NCBI GenBank assembly: GCA_030674155.1
Contig: CM060337.1
Coordinates: 44,574,671 to 44,587,170, forward strand
DNA from: Stramonita haemastoma
Lineage: Eukaryota; Mollusca; Gastropoda; Neogastropoda; Muricidae
Direction of reading: 5' to 3'
DNA length: 12,500 nt
Under the pieces are notes generated by a model. That model made no database searches, was not told the origin of the DNA, and saw only the letters and a program-made list of their open reading frames with translations. Position numbers and translations under genes: made by a program. Positions 1-9,204 of the stretch are shown here, piece by piece; positions within the stretch are counted from its first letter, which is position 1; the number at the start of each line of letters is the position of its first letter.

Positions 1-84
1 AACCAGAAGTACTGTTGGTGCTACAGTCACTCCACTGAACCATGTCTGTACTAAAAATCCCTGTGCTTCTTTGTCCAAAACATT

Positions 85-389
85 TTTATTGATTTTTCTT
101 CAGCCTTTGACAACCCTCAGGGTTACGTGTTTACTCTCAAAGTGCTCCACATACACTCGTCTATTAGTTTCATTTTTTAAAAAGATTTTAGATGTTTGCT
201 CACTCAATGCGGTCTGCTGGTGGCCTTCAAGAAGCGAAATTCCTGAAAGAACTTCTACTGGGTCTCCACAGGGAGGTGGTCTACATCCTATCCTTTTTCG
301 CTCTGAACACAAACGACTGCACTGATTATCACATCACTAGCACTCTTATGATAAAACGTTCTAGTGATTCTGTCCTTCTGGAGATATAA
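85..389 (+). pseudogene. Decayed LINE reverse-transcriptase fragment (three frames)
   Basis: This is a relic of the reverse transcriptase of a non-LTR retrotransposon, with pieces in all three forward frames. In frame 1, from position 85, it reads FIDFSSAFDN, which matches the RT motif usually written F-hydrophobic-DFSxAFD and carries the first catalytic Asp. In frame 2, about 245-300, it reads ERTSTGSPQGGGLHPILF, the conserved TGxPQGxxLxPxLF block. In frame 3, about 285-389, it reads NTNDC (306-320) and then KRSSDSVLLEI, which lies where the catalytic FADD box should be. One of the two Asp residues there is Ser. Order and spacing fit one RT palm domain of the jockey/CR1/L2/Rex type, though the clade is inferred from motif style only. 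Frameshifts, an in-frame stop near 160-170 and the damaged catalytic box show that it is dead. A T-rich tract with TTTTG repeats follows. Confidence 0.75.
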
Positions 390-450
390 AATCTTTTGTT
401 TTGTTTTGTTTTGTTTTTTTTATTTCTTTTTTCTTCTTCTTTTTTTATAA
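390..450. repeat. T-rich tract with TTTTG repeats
   Basis: Several tandem TTTTG units at about 395-414 run into a T-rich stretch with TTC triplets. It directly follows the reverse-transcriptase relic, but it need not be part of that element. Confidence 0.75.
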
Positions 451-963
<513 letters not shown>

Positions 964-1468
964 TAAACATCTGAAAAGTTGAAGTATATTCAACAGAAGG
1001 GTAGCATGGCAGTGAAATTGTAGGCCTATAATGCCGAGAGAAGAGTAACAAAAACAAAACCAGTGATCTATAGTAAGGGCCAGTAAAACCTTACCTGTTC
1101 ACAGATTGGGCCCCATTGACTCTTTATACAAAGTACCAACTATGTAAAACACATTATTTTATTATCACTTATAAAACTTATTAAACAAATTCAGCAACAC
1201 TTAGTAAATTCGGGGGATGGGGAGAGATAATCCTCCCTCGGCTTTGAGTTACGAGGTTAAGCATCAGTGAGATTTTCTGCATGCGTTTACTCGCCATTAA
1301 GGTAGCCGCATTCCGACTTGTGGGGTAGTATTGTGTGAAAGGCATGTAAAAGAACAAGCCAGAGAAACTGCAAATAAAAGTTGACATGCTCTAACTAAAC
1401 GTGAACTTTTCGTAAACTGCGAACTGCAGAGTTCCTAAAATTCAGATCATTCCAAAATAGAAAGTTTG
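964..1468. other. Unique intergenic sequence, no gene seen
   Basis: No tandem repeat, RNA gene or protein motif could be recognised. A 68-codon minus-strand frame (1181-1387) has no recognisable domain and no supporting signals. The last 20 or so bases may be a diverged extension of the SINE fragment that follows. Confidence 0.45.
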
Positions 1469-1605
1469 GTCCTTGTGTGCTGGTGGGAACGGATGACAAA
1501 TTTGCAAAAAACCGCTCGAACACTGGATGTAAAAAAAAAAAATAAAAAAAAGGAAAGCACACGAGTGCTTTTTCCATTATCCTGGAAATAAAAGAATAAA
1601 TAAAT
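1469..1605 (+). mobile_element. 5'-truncated SINE fragment (family A), plus strand
   Basis: This matches the 3' part of the SINE at 10631-10986 when that copy is read on its own strand. Shared landmarks in order are a TTGTGTG-type start, CTGGTGGGAACGGATGACAA, ACTGGATGTAAAA with an A-rich run, a GCAC-GAGTGCTT block, CCATTATCCT, and the terminal AAAAGAATAAATAAAT tail. The tRNA-like head and central body are missing, as expected when reverse transcription from the 3' end stops early. The A-run near 1530-1552 is expanded relative to the other copies. Confidence 0.8.
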
Positions 1606-2151
1606 GATTATCTACTACAAAAGCAAAACCAATATCTACTGAAGCACTGACATATATTTTTGCTCAAAGTGAGGGTTTTTTTTTTTTTTGGGGGGTGGGT
1701 GTTTCTGGGCTGCCTTTTTCAGTTGATCTCTATTATAATAGCAATCGTACACTTTTCATATCACGCTGAATTCAGCCACCGGAGTCGATGCTAATATATA
1801 TTTCATGGACGAATTTATTCAAACTGGATATTCCTCCCCCCCCCCCCCCCGGGCTGTCTATACACAAACTCAATGACAGGAAGGGGTTTAAGGTGTTGAA
1901 AAACACAAATCAAACGAATAAATAATAATAAAAAAACCACCACCATATTGTATAGCATATGCTATCAATGTGTCAATGTTTAATGACAACTTTTTTTTTC
2001 AAAAGCCCATACTTCCTTCTCGTATTGATTTATCGGCTGGTCTGTGGAGTCTACTTGTCTACACAAAAGAAATCAATGAGCAGAGAGCAGAGAGGAAAGG
2101 GTTCACGACTTTCTTACCTATCTCTGTTGAGTCTTGTCAGGTCAAGATTTC
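1606..2151. other. AT-rich spacer with homopolymer runs
   Basis: No gene is seen. It contains a T run followed directly by a G run (about 1677-1697) and a 15-base C run (1836-1850) immediately followed by GGG. It also has AATAATAA-type sequence near 1920. Frames starting near 1960 have no recognisable domains and run into the T-rich SINE tail. Confidence 0.5.
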
Positions 2152-2473
2152 ATTTATTTATTTATTTATTCTTTTATTTATTCTTTTATTTATTTAATCT
2201 TTTATATCAAGGATAATGGAATAAGTGTTCATGTTCTTTTTTTTTATATCCAGTCCCCTTGATTATGTAGTTTTGTAAATCTTGTCATCTGCTCCCACCA
2301 GCACACAATGGCCTACTCTTACGAAAAACGGAACATGATTTAACGTGTGCGCAAGGTGTTCTGTGTGCGTTCGCACACGGGGCCTCAGTTAATAGTCTCA
2401 TCCATGAAGGACGTTTTGGGGAGAGTTGGAGTCAGCGCTGATGTTAACTCCAGGGGAAAAATCCCCTCGAGCG

Positions 2474-2484
2474 GGAATCGAACC
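2474..2484 (-). promoter_or_regulatory. Pol III B box of SINE copy 1
   Basis: GGTTCGATTCC on the minus strand is a full match to the tRNA B-box consensus GGTTCGANTCC, equivalent to the T-loop region of a tRNA. Confidence 0.75.
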
Positions 2485-2516
2485 TGGGTCGTCAGATTGG
2501 TAGCGCAATGTTCTGA

Positions 2517-2527
2517 CCACTAGGCTA
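2517..2527 (-). promoter_or_regulatory. Pol III A box of SINE copy 1
   Basis: TAGCCTAGTGG on the minus strand fits the tRNA A-box pattern TRGYNNARNGG. With the B box at 2474-2484 it makes a type 2 internal promoter inside the tRNA-like head. Whether it is still active is unknown. Confidence 0.65.
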
Positions 2528-2671
2528 TCCCCTCCCCCATGACTCGAGGAGTGGTAGAAAAAATATAGTTCCAGACATTTTCCGTGCATGTACTTCTTTC
2601 CACGTGGACACTAATTGTGTATTCTCATGCTATGCTAGATATGTTTACTTTCACAATAAACAATAACATTT

Positions 2672-2830
2672 TGTGTTGTATTGGTTTTCAAGTTTTTGTT
2701 GTGGGGGGGTTTCAAGTTTTTGTTGTTTTCAAGTTTTTTGTTGTATTGGTTTTCAAGTTTTTGTTATTTAAAATTTTTTTTTTGCTATTTTCAAATTTTT
2801 TGTAGTTTTTTTTAGTTTTTGTTGTATTCA
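2672..2830. repeat. Degenerate tandem repeat with TTTTCAAGTTTTTGTTGT core
   Basis: At least five diverged copies of TTTTCAAG(T)nGTTGT occur at irregular spacing, near 2686, 2711, 2727, 2750 and 2790, with later copies changing to TTTTCAAATTTTTTG. A G run (2703-2709) interrupts the second copy. The repeat is decayed, in contrast with the uniform minisatellite just downstream. Confidence 0.7.
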
Positions 2831-2837
2831 TTCGAGG

Positions 2838-4232
2838 GAAGAGAAGAGGGTAGTGTAGGGAAGAGGGAGGGGTATGGTGGGGGTAGGTGTAGGGAACGGG
2901 GAGGAGGTTTAGGGGGTGTATGTGGGGGTAGGTGTAGGAACGGGGGGGGGTTTAGGGGGTGTATGGTGGGGGTAGGTGTAGGGAACGGGGAGGAGGTTTA
3001 GGGGGTGTATGGTGGGGGTAGGTGTAGGGAACGGGGAGGAGGTTTAGGGGGTGTATGGTGGGGGTAGGTGTAGGGAACGGGGAGGAGGTTTAGGGGGTGT
3101 ATGGTGGGGGTAGGTGTAGGGAACGGGGAGGAGGTTTAGGGGGTGTATGGTGGGGGTAGGTGTAGGGAACGGGGAGGAGGTTTAGGGGTGTATGGTGGGG
3201 GTAGGTGTAGGGAACGGGGAGGAGGTTTAGGGGGTGTATGGTGGGGGTAGGTGTAGGGAACGGGGAGGAGGTTTAGGGGGTGTATGGTGGGGGTAGGTGT
3301 AGGGAACGGGGAGGAGGTTTAGGGGGTGTATGGTGGGGGTAGGTGTAGGGAACGGGGAGGAGATTTAGGGGGTGTATGGTGGGGGTAGGTGTAGGGAACG
3401 GGGAGGAGGTTTAGGGGTGTATGGTGGGGGTAGGTGTAGGAACGGGGAGGAGGTTTAGGGGGTGTAGGTGGGTGTATGGTGGGGGTAGGTGTAGGGAACG
3501 GGGAGGAGGTTTAGGGGTGTATGGTGGGGGTAGGTGTAGGGAACGGGGAGGAGGTTTAGGGGGTGTATGGTGGGGGTAGGTGTAGGGAACGGGGAGGAGG
3601 TTTAGGGGGTGTATGGTGGGGGTAGGTGTAGGGAACGGGGAGGAGGTTTAGGGGGTGTATGGTGGGGGTAGGTGTAGGGAACGGGGAGGAGGTTTAGGGG
3701 GTGTATGGTGGGGGTAGGTGTAGGGAACGGGGAGGAGGTTTAGGGGGTGTATGGTGGGGGTAGGTGTAGGGAACGGGGAGGAGGTTTAGGGGGTGTATGG
3801 TGGGGGTAGGTGTAGGGAACGGGGAGGAGGTTTAGGGGGTGTATGGTGGGGTAGGTGTAGGGAACGGGGAGGAGGTTTAGGGGGTGTATGGTGGGGGTAG
3901 GTGTAGGGAACGGGGAGGAGGTTTAGGGGGTGTATGGTGGGGGTAGGTGTAGGGAACGGGGAGGAGGTTTAGGGGGTGTATGGTGGGGGTAGGTGTAGGG
4001 AACGGGGAGGAGGTTTAGGGGGTGTATGGTGGGGGTAGGTGTAGGGAACGGGGAGGAGGTTTAGGGGGTGTATGGTGGGGGTAGGTGTAGGGAACGGGGA
4101 GGAGGTTTAGGGGGTGTATGGTGGGGGTAGGTGTAGGGAACGGGGAGGAGGTTTAGGGGGTGTATGGTGGGGGTAGGTGTAGGGAACGGGGAGGAGGTTG
4201 GTGGGGGTAGGTGTAGGGAAGGGGGAGGAGGT
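2838..4232. repeat. 46-bp G-rich minisatellite, about 29 units
   Basis: The unit begins TTTAGGGGGTGTATGGTGGG, continues GGTAGGTGTAGGGAACGGGG and ends AGGAGG, which is 46 bp. Unit starts fall at 2908, 2951, 2997, 3043, 3089, 3135, 3181, 3226 and so on to 4152, giving 28 full units plus partial units at both ends. Most units are identical. Variants are 43-45 bp units that lost a few G, one ATTTAGG variant at 3363, and one 56-bp unit at 3454 with a 10-bp internal duplication. Each unit has only one C, so the strand is almost C-free, and it has several G runs of three to five, which suits G-quadruplex formation. A degenerate seed (about 2838-2871) precedes it. A 46-bp period does not keep a reading frame, so Val-Gly-rich frames here are not genes. 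Confidence 0.95.
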
Positions 4233-4462
4233 CTATCCACATATTTCTCATCTTCCTTTTCATCCTCTTTTATTCCTCCACTTCCTCCTCATCTTTTTTC
4301 TTTCTTTTTCTTCTCCCCCTTCTTCTTCTGCATTCTTTTCAATGCTGTTGCTTTTTTGCATTTTTTTTGGCCCACCTCTTCACTATTTTATTTTGATCGA
4401 CCCCTCTGTCTTTTCAACATTGTCGCCATCATTACCAACATCACCATCACCACCGCCGTCAA
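4233..4462. other. Pyrimidine-rich spacer
   Basis: A CT- and T-rich stretch with irregular TCC and TTC runs lies between the minisatellite and the ATC array. It keeps a frame open by composition only. No domain is visible. Confidence 0.6.
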
Positions 4463-4490
4463 CGCCACGATGATCATCATCATCATCACG

Positions 4491-4549
<59 letters not shown>

Positions 4550-4660
4550 TCATCATCATCCTCATCATCATCCATCATCATCATCTATCAGCCATCATCC
4601 ATCATCACCACCACCACTACCAAGCATCATCATCATCATCATCATCATCGTCGTCGTCGT
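4463..4660. repeat. ATC trinucleotide array with interruptions
   Basis: ATC/CAT triplets run nearly unbroken from about 4473 to 4546, then appear with CATC and CACC interruptions to about 4620, and again from 4625 to 4650. TCG triplets follow. Frames through it read as poly-Ile, poly-His or poly-Ser on the plus strand and poly-Asp on the minus strand, with no supporting gene structure. Confidence 0.92.
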
Positions 4661-4740
4661 GTCAACATTGCCTTCATCATCTCATCGTCGTCGTTATTGC
4701 AGTTATCATGCTATTTGTTTTTGTTGCTGCAGCTGTTAGT

Positions 4741-5095
4741 TACACAGACGAGTGTGTGGCCTAATCAACAAAACAAACAGAGGAGGGAAGAAGGAGAGAA
4801 GAAATAAGCAACAAAATATCATAACAGCAACAATACAGATAACAACGACAACCACAACGACAATGACGACAATATCTTGAAAAGAAAGAAGGAAAATAAG
4901 GACAGATAAAGTAGAGATGCGGTAAAAAAACAGAAAAAGGCAGAAGGTAAGTGAAGATCTATAAAAATATAATAATAATATTGTTTTGAGAAAAGAAAGA
5001 AAAAAGGAAGCAAAAAATAAAAAAAAGAAAGAAAGAAAGCAAGAAAGACGAAAAAAGAAAAGAAAAGACAAGGAAAAAATTCAAAAATTATATAG

Positions 5096-5097
<2 letters not shown>
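4741..5097. other. Purine-rich, A-rich region, no gene
   Basis: Mostly A and G on the plus strand, with loose AACAACGACA-type (about 4825-4870) and GAAAGAAA-type (about 4990-5065) repeats. The minus-strand frame over it reads as Phe/Leu/Ser-rich, which reflects composition. I find no motif. Confidence 0.55.
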
Positions 5098-5132
<35 letters not shown>

Positions 5133-5200
5133 ATGGAATTTGTAAAGTGCTATATCTTGTAAAAACAAATCAAAGCGCTTAAGCGCTTAGATCAATTAAC
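5098..5200. repeat. AAT microsatellite plus short repeat with AAGCGCTT palindrome
   Basis: About 11 AAT triplets (5098-5131) are followed by ACATGGAATTTGTAAAGTGC and a segment containing AAGCGCTT twice in tandem (5173-5188). That segment is a perfect 16-bp palindrome. An AAT run followed by a GGAATTT...AAGTGC/AAAGCGCTT segment resembles the 3' part of dispersed invertebrate repeats. The family assignment is inference. Confidence 0.6.
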
Positions 5201-5551
<351 letters not shown>

Positions 5552-5560
5552 CCAGCACAA

Positions 5561-5660
5561 GTCAAGTCAAATTGTTTTATTTCGGGTATAATGAATCAGC
5601 AGCCATGTGCTTTGTTTTACATCCAGTCCCCACCCTTAGTGGGGATAGCACCACGATAAA
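5561..5660 (-). mobile_element. SINE 3'-region fragment, variant tail (first copy)
   Basis: ATAATGAATCAGCAGCCATGTGC followed by a T-rich run and ACATCCAGTCCCCACCCTT resembles the family A 3' region in inverted orientation (compare 10660-10705). It is closer to the fragment at 6316-6420, which shares ACATCCAGTCCCC and GATAAAAA after it. The outer end differs from family A: it carries AAGTCAAGTCAAATTGTTTT in place of the AAATA tail. It is probably a related subfamily, or another element sharing a 3' module. Confidence 0.6.
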
Positions 5661-5890
<230 letters not shown>

Positions 5891-5903
5891 CTTTAATATA
5901 CTA

Positions 5904-5995
5904 TTTGAAATGACTCACCTACTTTCTGTCGATGCTTTGCTAATCTTTTTTTTCAGAAATCTTGAGGGATCCTTTTCCCTTTGAGGGAAGACTTT
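5904..5995 (-). repeat. Short dispersed repeat of unknown family, copy 1
   Basis: Aligns by eye with 9205-9287 in the same orientation. Shared blocks on the minus strand are a CCCTCAAGA/CCTTCAAGG segment, CTGAAAAAAAAGA/CAGGAAAAGACTTA, AGCAAAGCATCGACAGAAAG versus ACAAAAGCATCGCCAGAAAG, and GAGTCATT. Similarity is clear but imperfect, so the copies are old. No element class could be assigned. Confidence 0.65.
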
Positions 5996-6067
5996 GAATT
6001 TCAAGAAACTCTTGCGATACCCAGAAATCTTGCACCAGGCTACAGATCTCTTCGTAATGTAACCCAG

Positions 6068-6173
6068 TAGACAGACAGACAGACAGACAGAAGAGAACAG
6101 AGAGACAGAGACAGACAGGAGACAGACAGAGACAAGAGAGAGACGAGAGAGAGAGAAGAGAAGAGAGAGAGAG

Positions 6174-6219
<46 letters not shown>

Positions 6220-6221
6220 AG

Positions 6222-6291
<70 letters not shown>

Positions 6292-6297
6292 AGAGGA
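6068..6297. repeat. GACA/GA-rich microsatellite block
   Basis: Five GACA units at 6069-6091 pass through irregular AGAGAC/AGAC sequence into a long interrupted GA array ending near 6297. On the plus strand the GACA part is upstream of the GA part, opposite to the compound at 5755-5889. The Ser-Leu frames on the minus strand are repeat products. Confidence 0.93.
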
Positions 6298-6307
6298 AAG
6301 AGAGAGG

Positions 6308-6420
6308 GGCAAGGCAAGGCAAGGCAAAATTCTTCAATTCGGAGATAATAGATAAACACTCGTGTGCTTTTTTTTACATCCAGTCCCCGCCCTTTTCAGG
6401 GACAACATCAAGATAAAAAG
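6308..6420 (-). mobile_element. SINE 3'-region fragment, variant tail (second copy), with AAGGC repeats
   Basis: Three to four AAGGC units (6309-6326) precede AATTCTTCAATTCGGAGATA, ATAAACACTCGTGTGC, a T run and ACATCCAGTCCCCGCCC (to about 6393). The order matches family A 3' ends read in the same orientation (ATATCGAGGATAATGGAATA, AGCACTCATGTGC, T run, ACATCCAGTCC). It also matches the fragment at 5561-5660. The distal end with AAGGC repeats differs from the AAATA tail of family A. Confidence 0.65.
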
Positions 6421-6836
6421 ATAGCCTCAACTAAACAACAACAATTATAATGATCCAAATACCAAGAGCAAGAAACCATACCAAGTTATCAAACAACAGA
6501 TGAGAAATAAAAGAGAGAGAAAGAGAGACAGAGATAGACACACAACAAAACAAAAGAAAACAACAACAAAAACGAAAAACAACAACACAAACAACACAAC
6601 AAAAACTAATTCCACACTAACATCACCAACAAAGAAGATCAGGAGAGAAAAAAAGAACCCAACACACTGATTACAGACTTACCTCACCAGCTAAATGATA
6701 ACAGCAGATCACAAACAATGGACAGTTGATTCTACCTCATCCGCATCTGAGCTCTTCTGATAAACTACGCCAAGAAGACAGAAAAACGATAGGCTAGGTT
6801 TGCCAACCGTTAGCAGCATGCGTATATAATATATAC
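6421..6836. other. A/C-rich low-complexity spacer, then unique sequence
   Basis: From 6421 to about 6690 the sequence is dominated by AACAACAA-like text without a fixed period. After that it becomes ordinary unique sequence. No gene, RNA or regulatory signal could be supported. Confidence 0.5.
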
Positions 6837-6866
6837 TTCTCTCTCTCTCTCCCTCCCTCCCTATCT
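6837..6866. repeat. Short CT/CCCT tract
   Basis: About seven CT units followed by three CCCT units; a minor simple repeat. Confidence 0.7.
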
Positions 6867-6903
6867 CTTGCAGTGTTAAGACTAGCCTACTCGTAAGCAT
6901 TTC

Positions 6904-6970
6904 AGCCTGCCTGCCTGCATGCCTGCCTGCCTGCCTGCATGCCTGCCTGCCTGCCTGCATGCCTGCCTGC
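6904..6970. repeat. CTGC microsatellite with 20-bp higher-order period
   Basis: CTGC units are interrupted by CATG exactly every 20 bases: GCAT occurs at 6917, 6937 and 6957. The real unit is therefore CTGCCTGCCTGCCTGCATGC repeated about three times. The minus-strand Gln/Ala/Gly/Arg-rich frame over it is an artefact. Confidence 0.9.
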
Positions 6971-7120
6971 GCTAGCCTAGACCTAGCAGACGACATTAAA
7001 ATTCATTTTTTTTCTGTGTCGGGTCCAGCGATTGGTGGTTTCATGTCTGTATGCCTTGCACTGATTGGCTGGTTAGTTTTTGTTTTGAAAAATGGGCAGG
7101 TTGTGAGGAAGAGGAAATAA

Positions 7121-8410
7121 ATGGTATGGTATGGTATGGCATGGTAATTATAGTACGGTATGGTATGGTATGGTATGGCATGGTAATTATAGTACGGTAT
7201 GGTATGGTATGGTATGGCATGGTAATTATAGTACGGTATGGTATGGTATGGTATGGTATGGTATGGTATGGTATGGTAATTATGGTATGGTATGGTATGG
7301 TATGGTATGGTATGGCATGGTATGGTATGGTATGGTGTGAGTTTGTGAAGAGAAAATAATGGTATGGTATAGCTTTGGTATGGTATGGTATGGTAATTAT
7401 AGTATGGTGTGGTGTGGTGTGGTATGGTATGTTATGGTAATTATGGTATGGTATGGTATGGCATGAGTTTGTAAAGAGAAAATAATGGTATGGTATAGTT
7501 TTGGCATGGTATGGTGTGGTAATTATAGTATGGTGTGGTATGGTATGGTATGGTATGGTATGGTATGGTAATTATAGTATGGTATGGTATGATATGAGTT
7601 TGTAAAGAGAATTGTATGGTATGGTATGGTATGGTATGGTAATTATAGTATGGTATGGTATGGTATGAGTTTGTAAAGAGAATGGTATGGTATGGTATGG
7701 TATGGTATGGTATGGTATGGTATGGTATGGTATGGTATGGTATGGTATGAGTTTGTAAAGAGAATGGTATGGTATGGTATGGTATGGTATGGTATGGTAT
7801 GGTATGGTATGGTAATTATAGTATGGTATGGTATGGTATGGTATGGTATGGTATGGTATGATATGGTATGAGTTTGTAAAGAGTATGGTATGGTATGGTA
7901 TAGTTTTGGTATGGTATGGTATGGTAATTATAGTATGGTGTGGTATGGTGTGGTATGGTATGGTATGGTATGATATGGTAATTATAGTATGGTATGGTAT
8001 GGTATGAGTTTGTAAAGAGAATGGTATGGTATGGTATGGTATGGTAATTATAGTATGGTATGGTATGGTATGAGTTTGTAAAGAGTATGGTATGGTATGG
8101 TATGGTATGGTATGGTATGGTATGGTATGGTATGGTATGGTATGGTATGGTAATTATAGTATGGTATGGTATGAGTTTGTAAAGAGAATGGTATGGTATG
8201 GCATGGTATGGTATGGTATGGTATGGTATGGTATGGTATGGTATGGTATGGTATGGTATGGTATGGTATGGTATGGTATGATATGGTAATTATAGTATGG
8301 TGTGGTGTTGTGTTGTTTGGTGTGGTATGGTATGGTATGGTAATTATAGTATGGTGTGGTGTTGTGGTGCTGTGTTGTTTGGTGTGGTATGCTGTGCTAT
8401 GCTATGGTAC
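7121..8410. repeat. ATGGT pentanucleotide satellite with recurring punctuation motifs
   Basis: About 1.29 kb of ATGGT units is broken by three kinds of recurring non-ATGGT segments. TAATTATAGTA or a close variant occurs about 16 times (for example near 7146, 7183, 7223, 7395, 7521, 7641, 7813, 7926, 8152, 8342). GAGTTTGTAAAGAG occurs about nine times (near 7338, 7465, 7596, 7666, 7748, 7869, 8006, 8071, 8172). TATAG(T/C)TTTGG occurs three times (near 7367, 7492, 7898). Point variants such as GTGGT and ATGGC cluster in some stretches, with GTGGT and GTTGT prominent from 8297 to the right end. The 5-base unit has no stop codon in any frame on either strand, which explains the long Met-Val-Trp-Tyr-Gly frames. 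Confidence 0.95.
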
Positions 8411-8515
8411 TAAGGTGTAATAAAATCAGGTAGGTAGCCTGGGAAGTAGTGAAGTGGGAATCCTTGTTTTCCTACTGCTGTTGTGATGGACATGAATCAT
8501 TCAGCATGCATTACT

Positions 8516-8713
8516 CTGTTTCTTTGTCTCTGTCTGTCTGTTTGTCTGTTTGTCCCTCTCTGTCTCTCTGTCTGTCTGTCTGTCTTTGTCTCTATGTCTC
8601 TCCCTCTGTCTCTCTCTCTCTCTGTCTGTCTCTCTCTGTGTCTCTCTTCTGTCTGTGTGTCTGTGTCTGTGTGTTTGTCTGTCTGTCTCTTTCTCTCCCC
8701 CTCTCTCCCTCCC

Positions 8714-8806
<93 letters not shown>

Positions 8807-8811
8807 GTGCC
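8516..8811. repeat. CTGT/CT-rich microsatellite block
   Basis: Irregular CTGT, CTCT and TGTGTCTG units (about 8516-8695) pass into a CCTCTCTCC segment and then a nearly pure CT array at about 8717-8801. The three overlapping Ser/Leu/Val/Cys-rich plus-strand frames and the Glu-Arg minus-strand frame are repeat products. Confidence 0.93.
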
Positions 8812-9204
8812 TCTCTTTGCCTCGTTCTTCCTTTTCTTCTAGTCTGATTTTCTGTCCCTTGAGTATTTTTCAAATTCTGCAGCAATCTCGTAACCATCTT
8901 CTGCGATCCCATGGGAATCGTCTATGGGTCTGCCTCACGCAAGACTGAGCTGCCCATGCATCGTCCTTTACTGTACGGTTGTTTCACAACAGGTTGGGCT
9001 GGCATAGGTGTGTCCAGCCTGGCGACTGGACTGTGTGGGACTGGCTAGGTCTGTGGTTAGTCTTTGGAAGTATTCCTTCTTTCACTGTACCCCAAAAGTG
9101 TAATTTCATTTGATATAAGAAGTTGATCTCATCATCTGCAGTTCTTCAAGCAGTAGCAATATTATTTTCTACCTTGAAATAGGCGACTGTATTTTTTTTT
9201 TGCT
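8812..9204. other. Unique intergenic sequence, no gene seen
   Basis: Balanced-composition sequence with no long open frame outside the neighbouring repeats, and no recognisable RNA or repeat relation within the window. Confidence 0.45.

Larger units (their letters stand above)
2152..2538 (-). mobile_element. tRNA-derived SINE (family A), near full length, copy 1
   Basis: Read on the minus strand, the element begins with a tRNA-like head: GGGGATAGCC, a polymerase III A box TAGCCTAGTGG (2517-2527) and a B box GGTTCGATTCC (2474-2484), spaced as in a tRNA. A body follows containing GTTAACATCAG-type sequence, GAGGCCCCGTGTGCGAAC and AGTAAGAGTAGGCCATTGTG. It ends in a tail with CCTTGATATAAAAG and repeated AATAAA units (2152-2200 on the given strand). 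The full order of blocks recurs at 10631-10986, which defines a family. It would be transcribed by RNA polymerase III from the internal boxes and mobilised by a LINE in trans. I see no clear target-site duplication. Confidence 0.85.

Noticed and set aside
2474..2538. A genuine tRNA gene on the minus strand
   Set aside because: A and B boxes are good, but the cloverleaf is imperfect and the sequence continues into a SINE body that is repeated at 10631-10986, so it is a SINE head.
2838..4232. An interstitial telomere array
   Set aside because: TTAGGG occurs once per 46-bp unit rather than in tandem, so it is a minisatellite that happens to include the word.
4164..4739. 191-residue frame with poly-Ile and His/Ser/Pro runs
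   Set aside because: It is stitched from the end of the 46-bp minisatellite, a pyrimidine-rich stretch and the ATC array. No domain or splice or start context supports it.
5915..6359. Leu-Ser-rich minus-strand frames resembling a signal or membrane protein
   Set aside because: The hydrophobic Leu-Ser run is the GA array read as CTC/TCT codons. The same occurs at 8450-8948 and 11538-11918.
7121..8410. Long Met-Val-Trp-Tyr-Gly repeat proteins in the ATGGT array
   Set aside because: A 5-base unit without stop codons reads the same periodic peptide in every forward frame and stays open on the reverse strand, so the open frames carry no evidence of coding.
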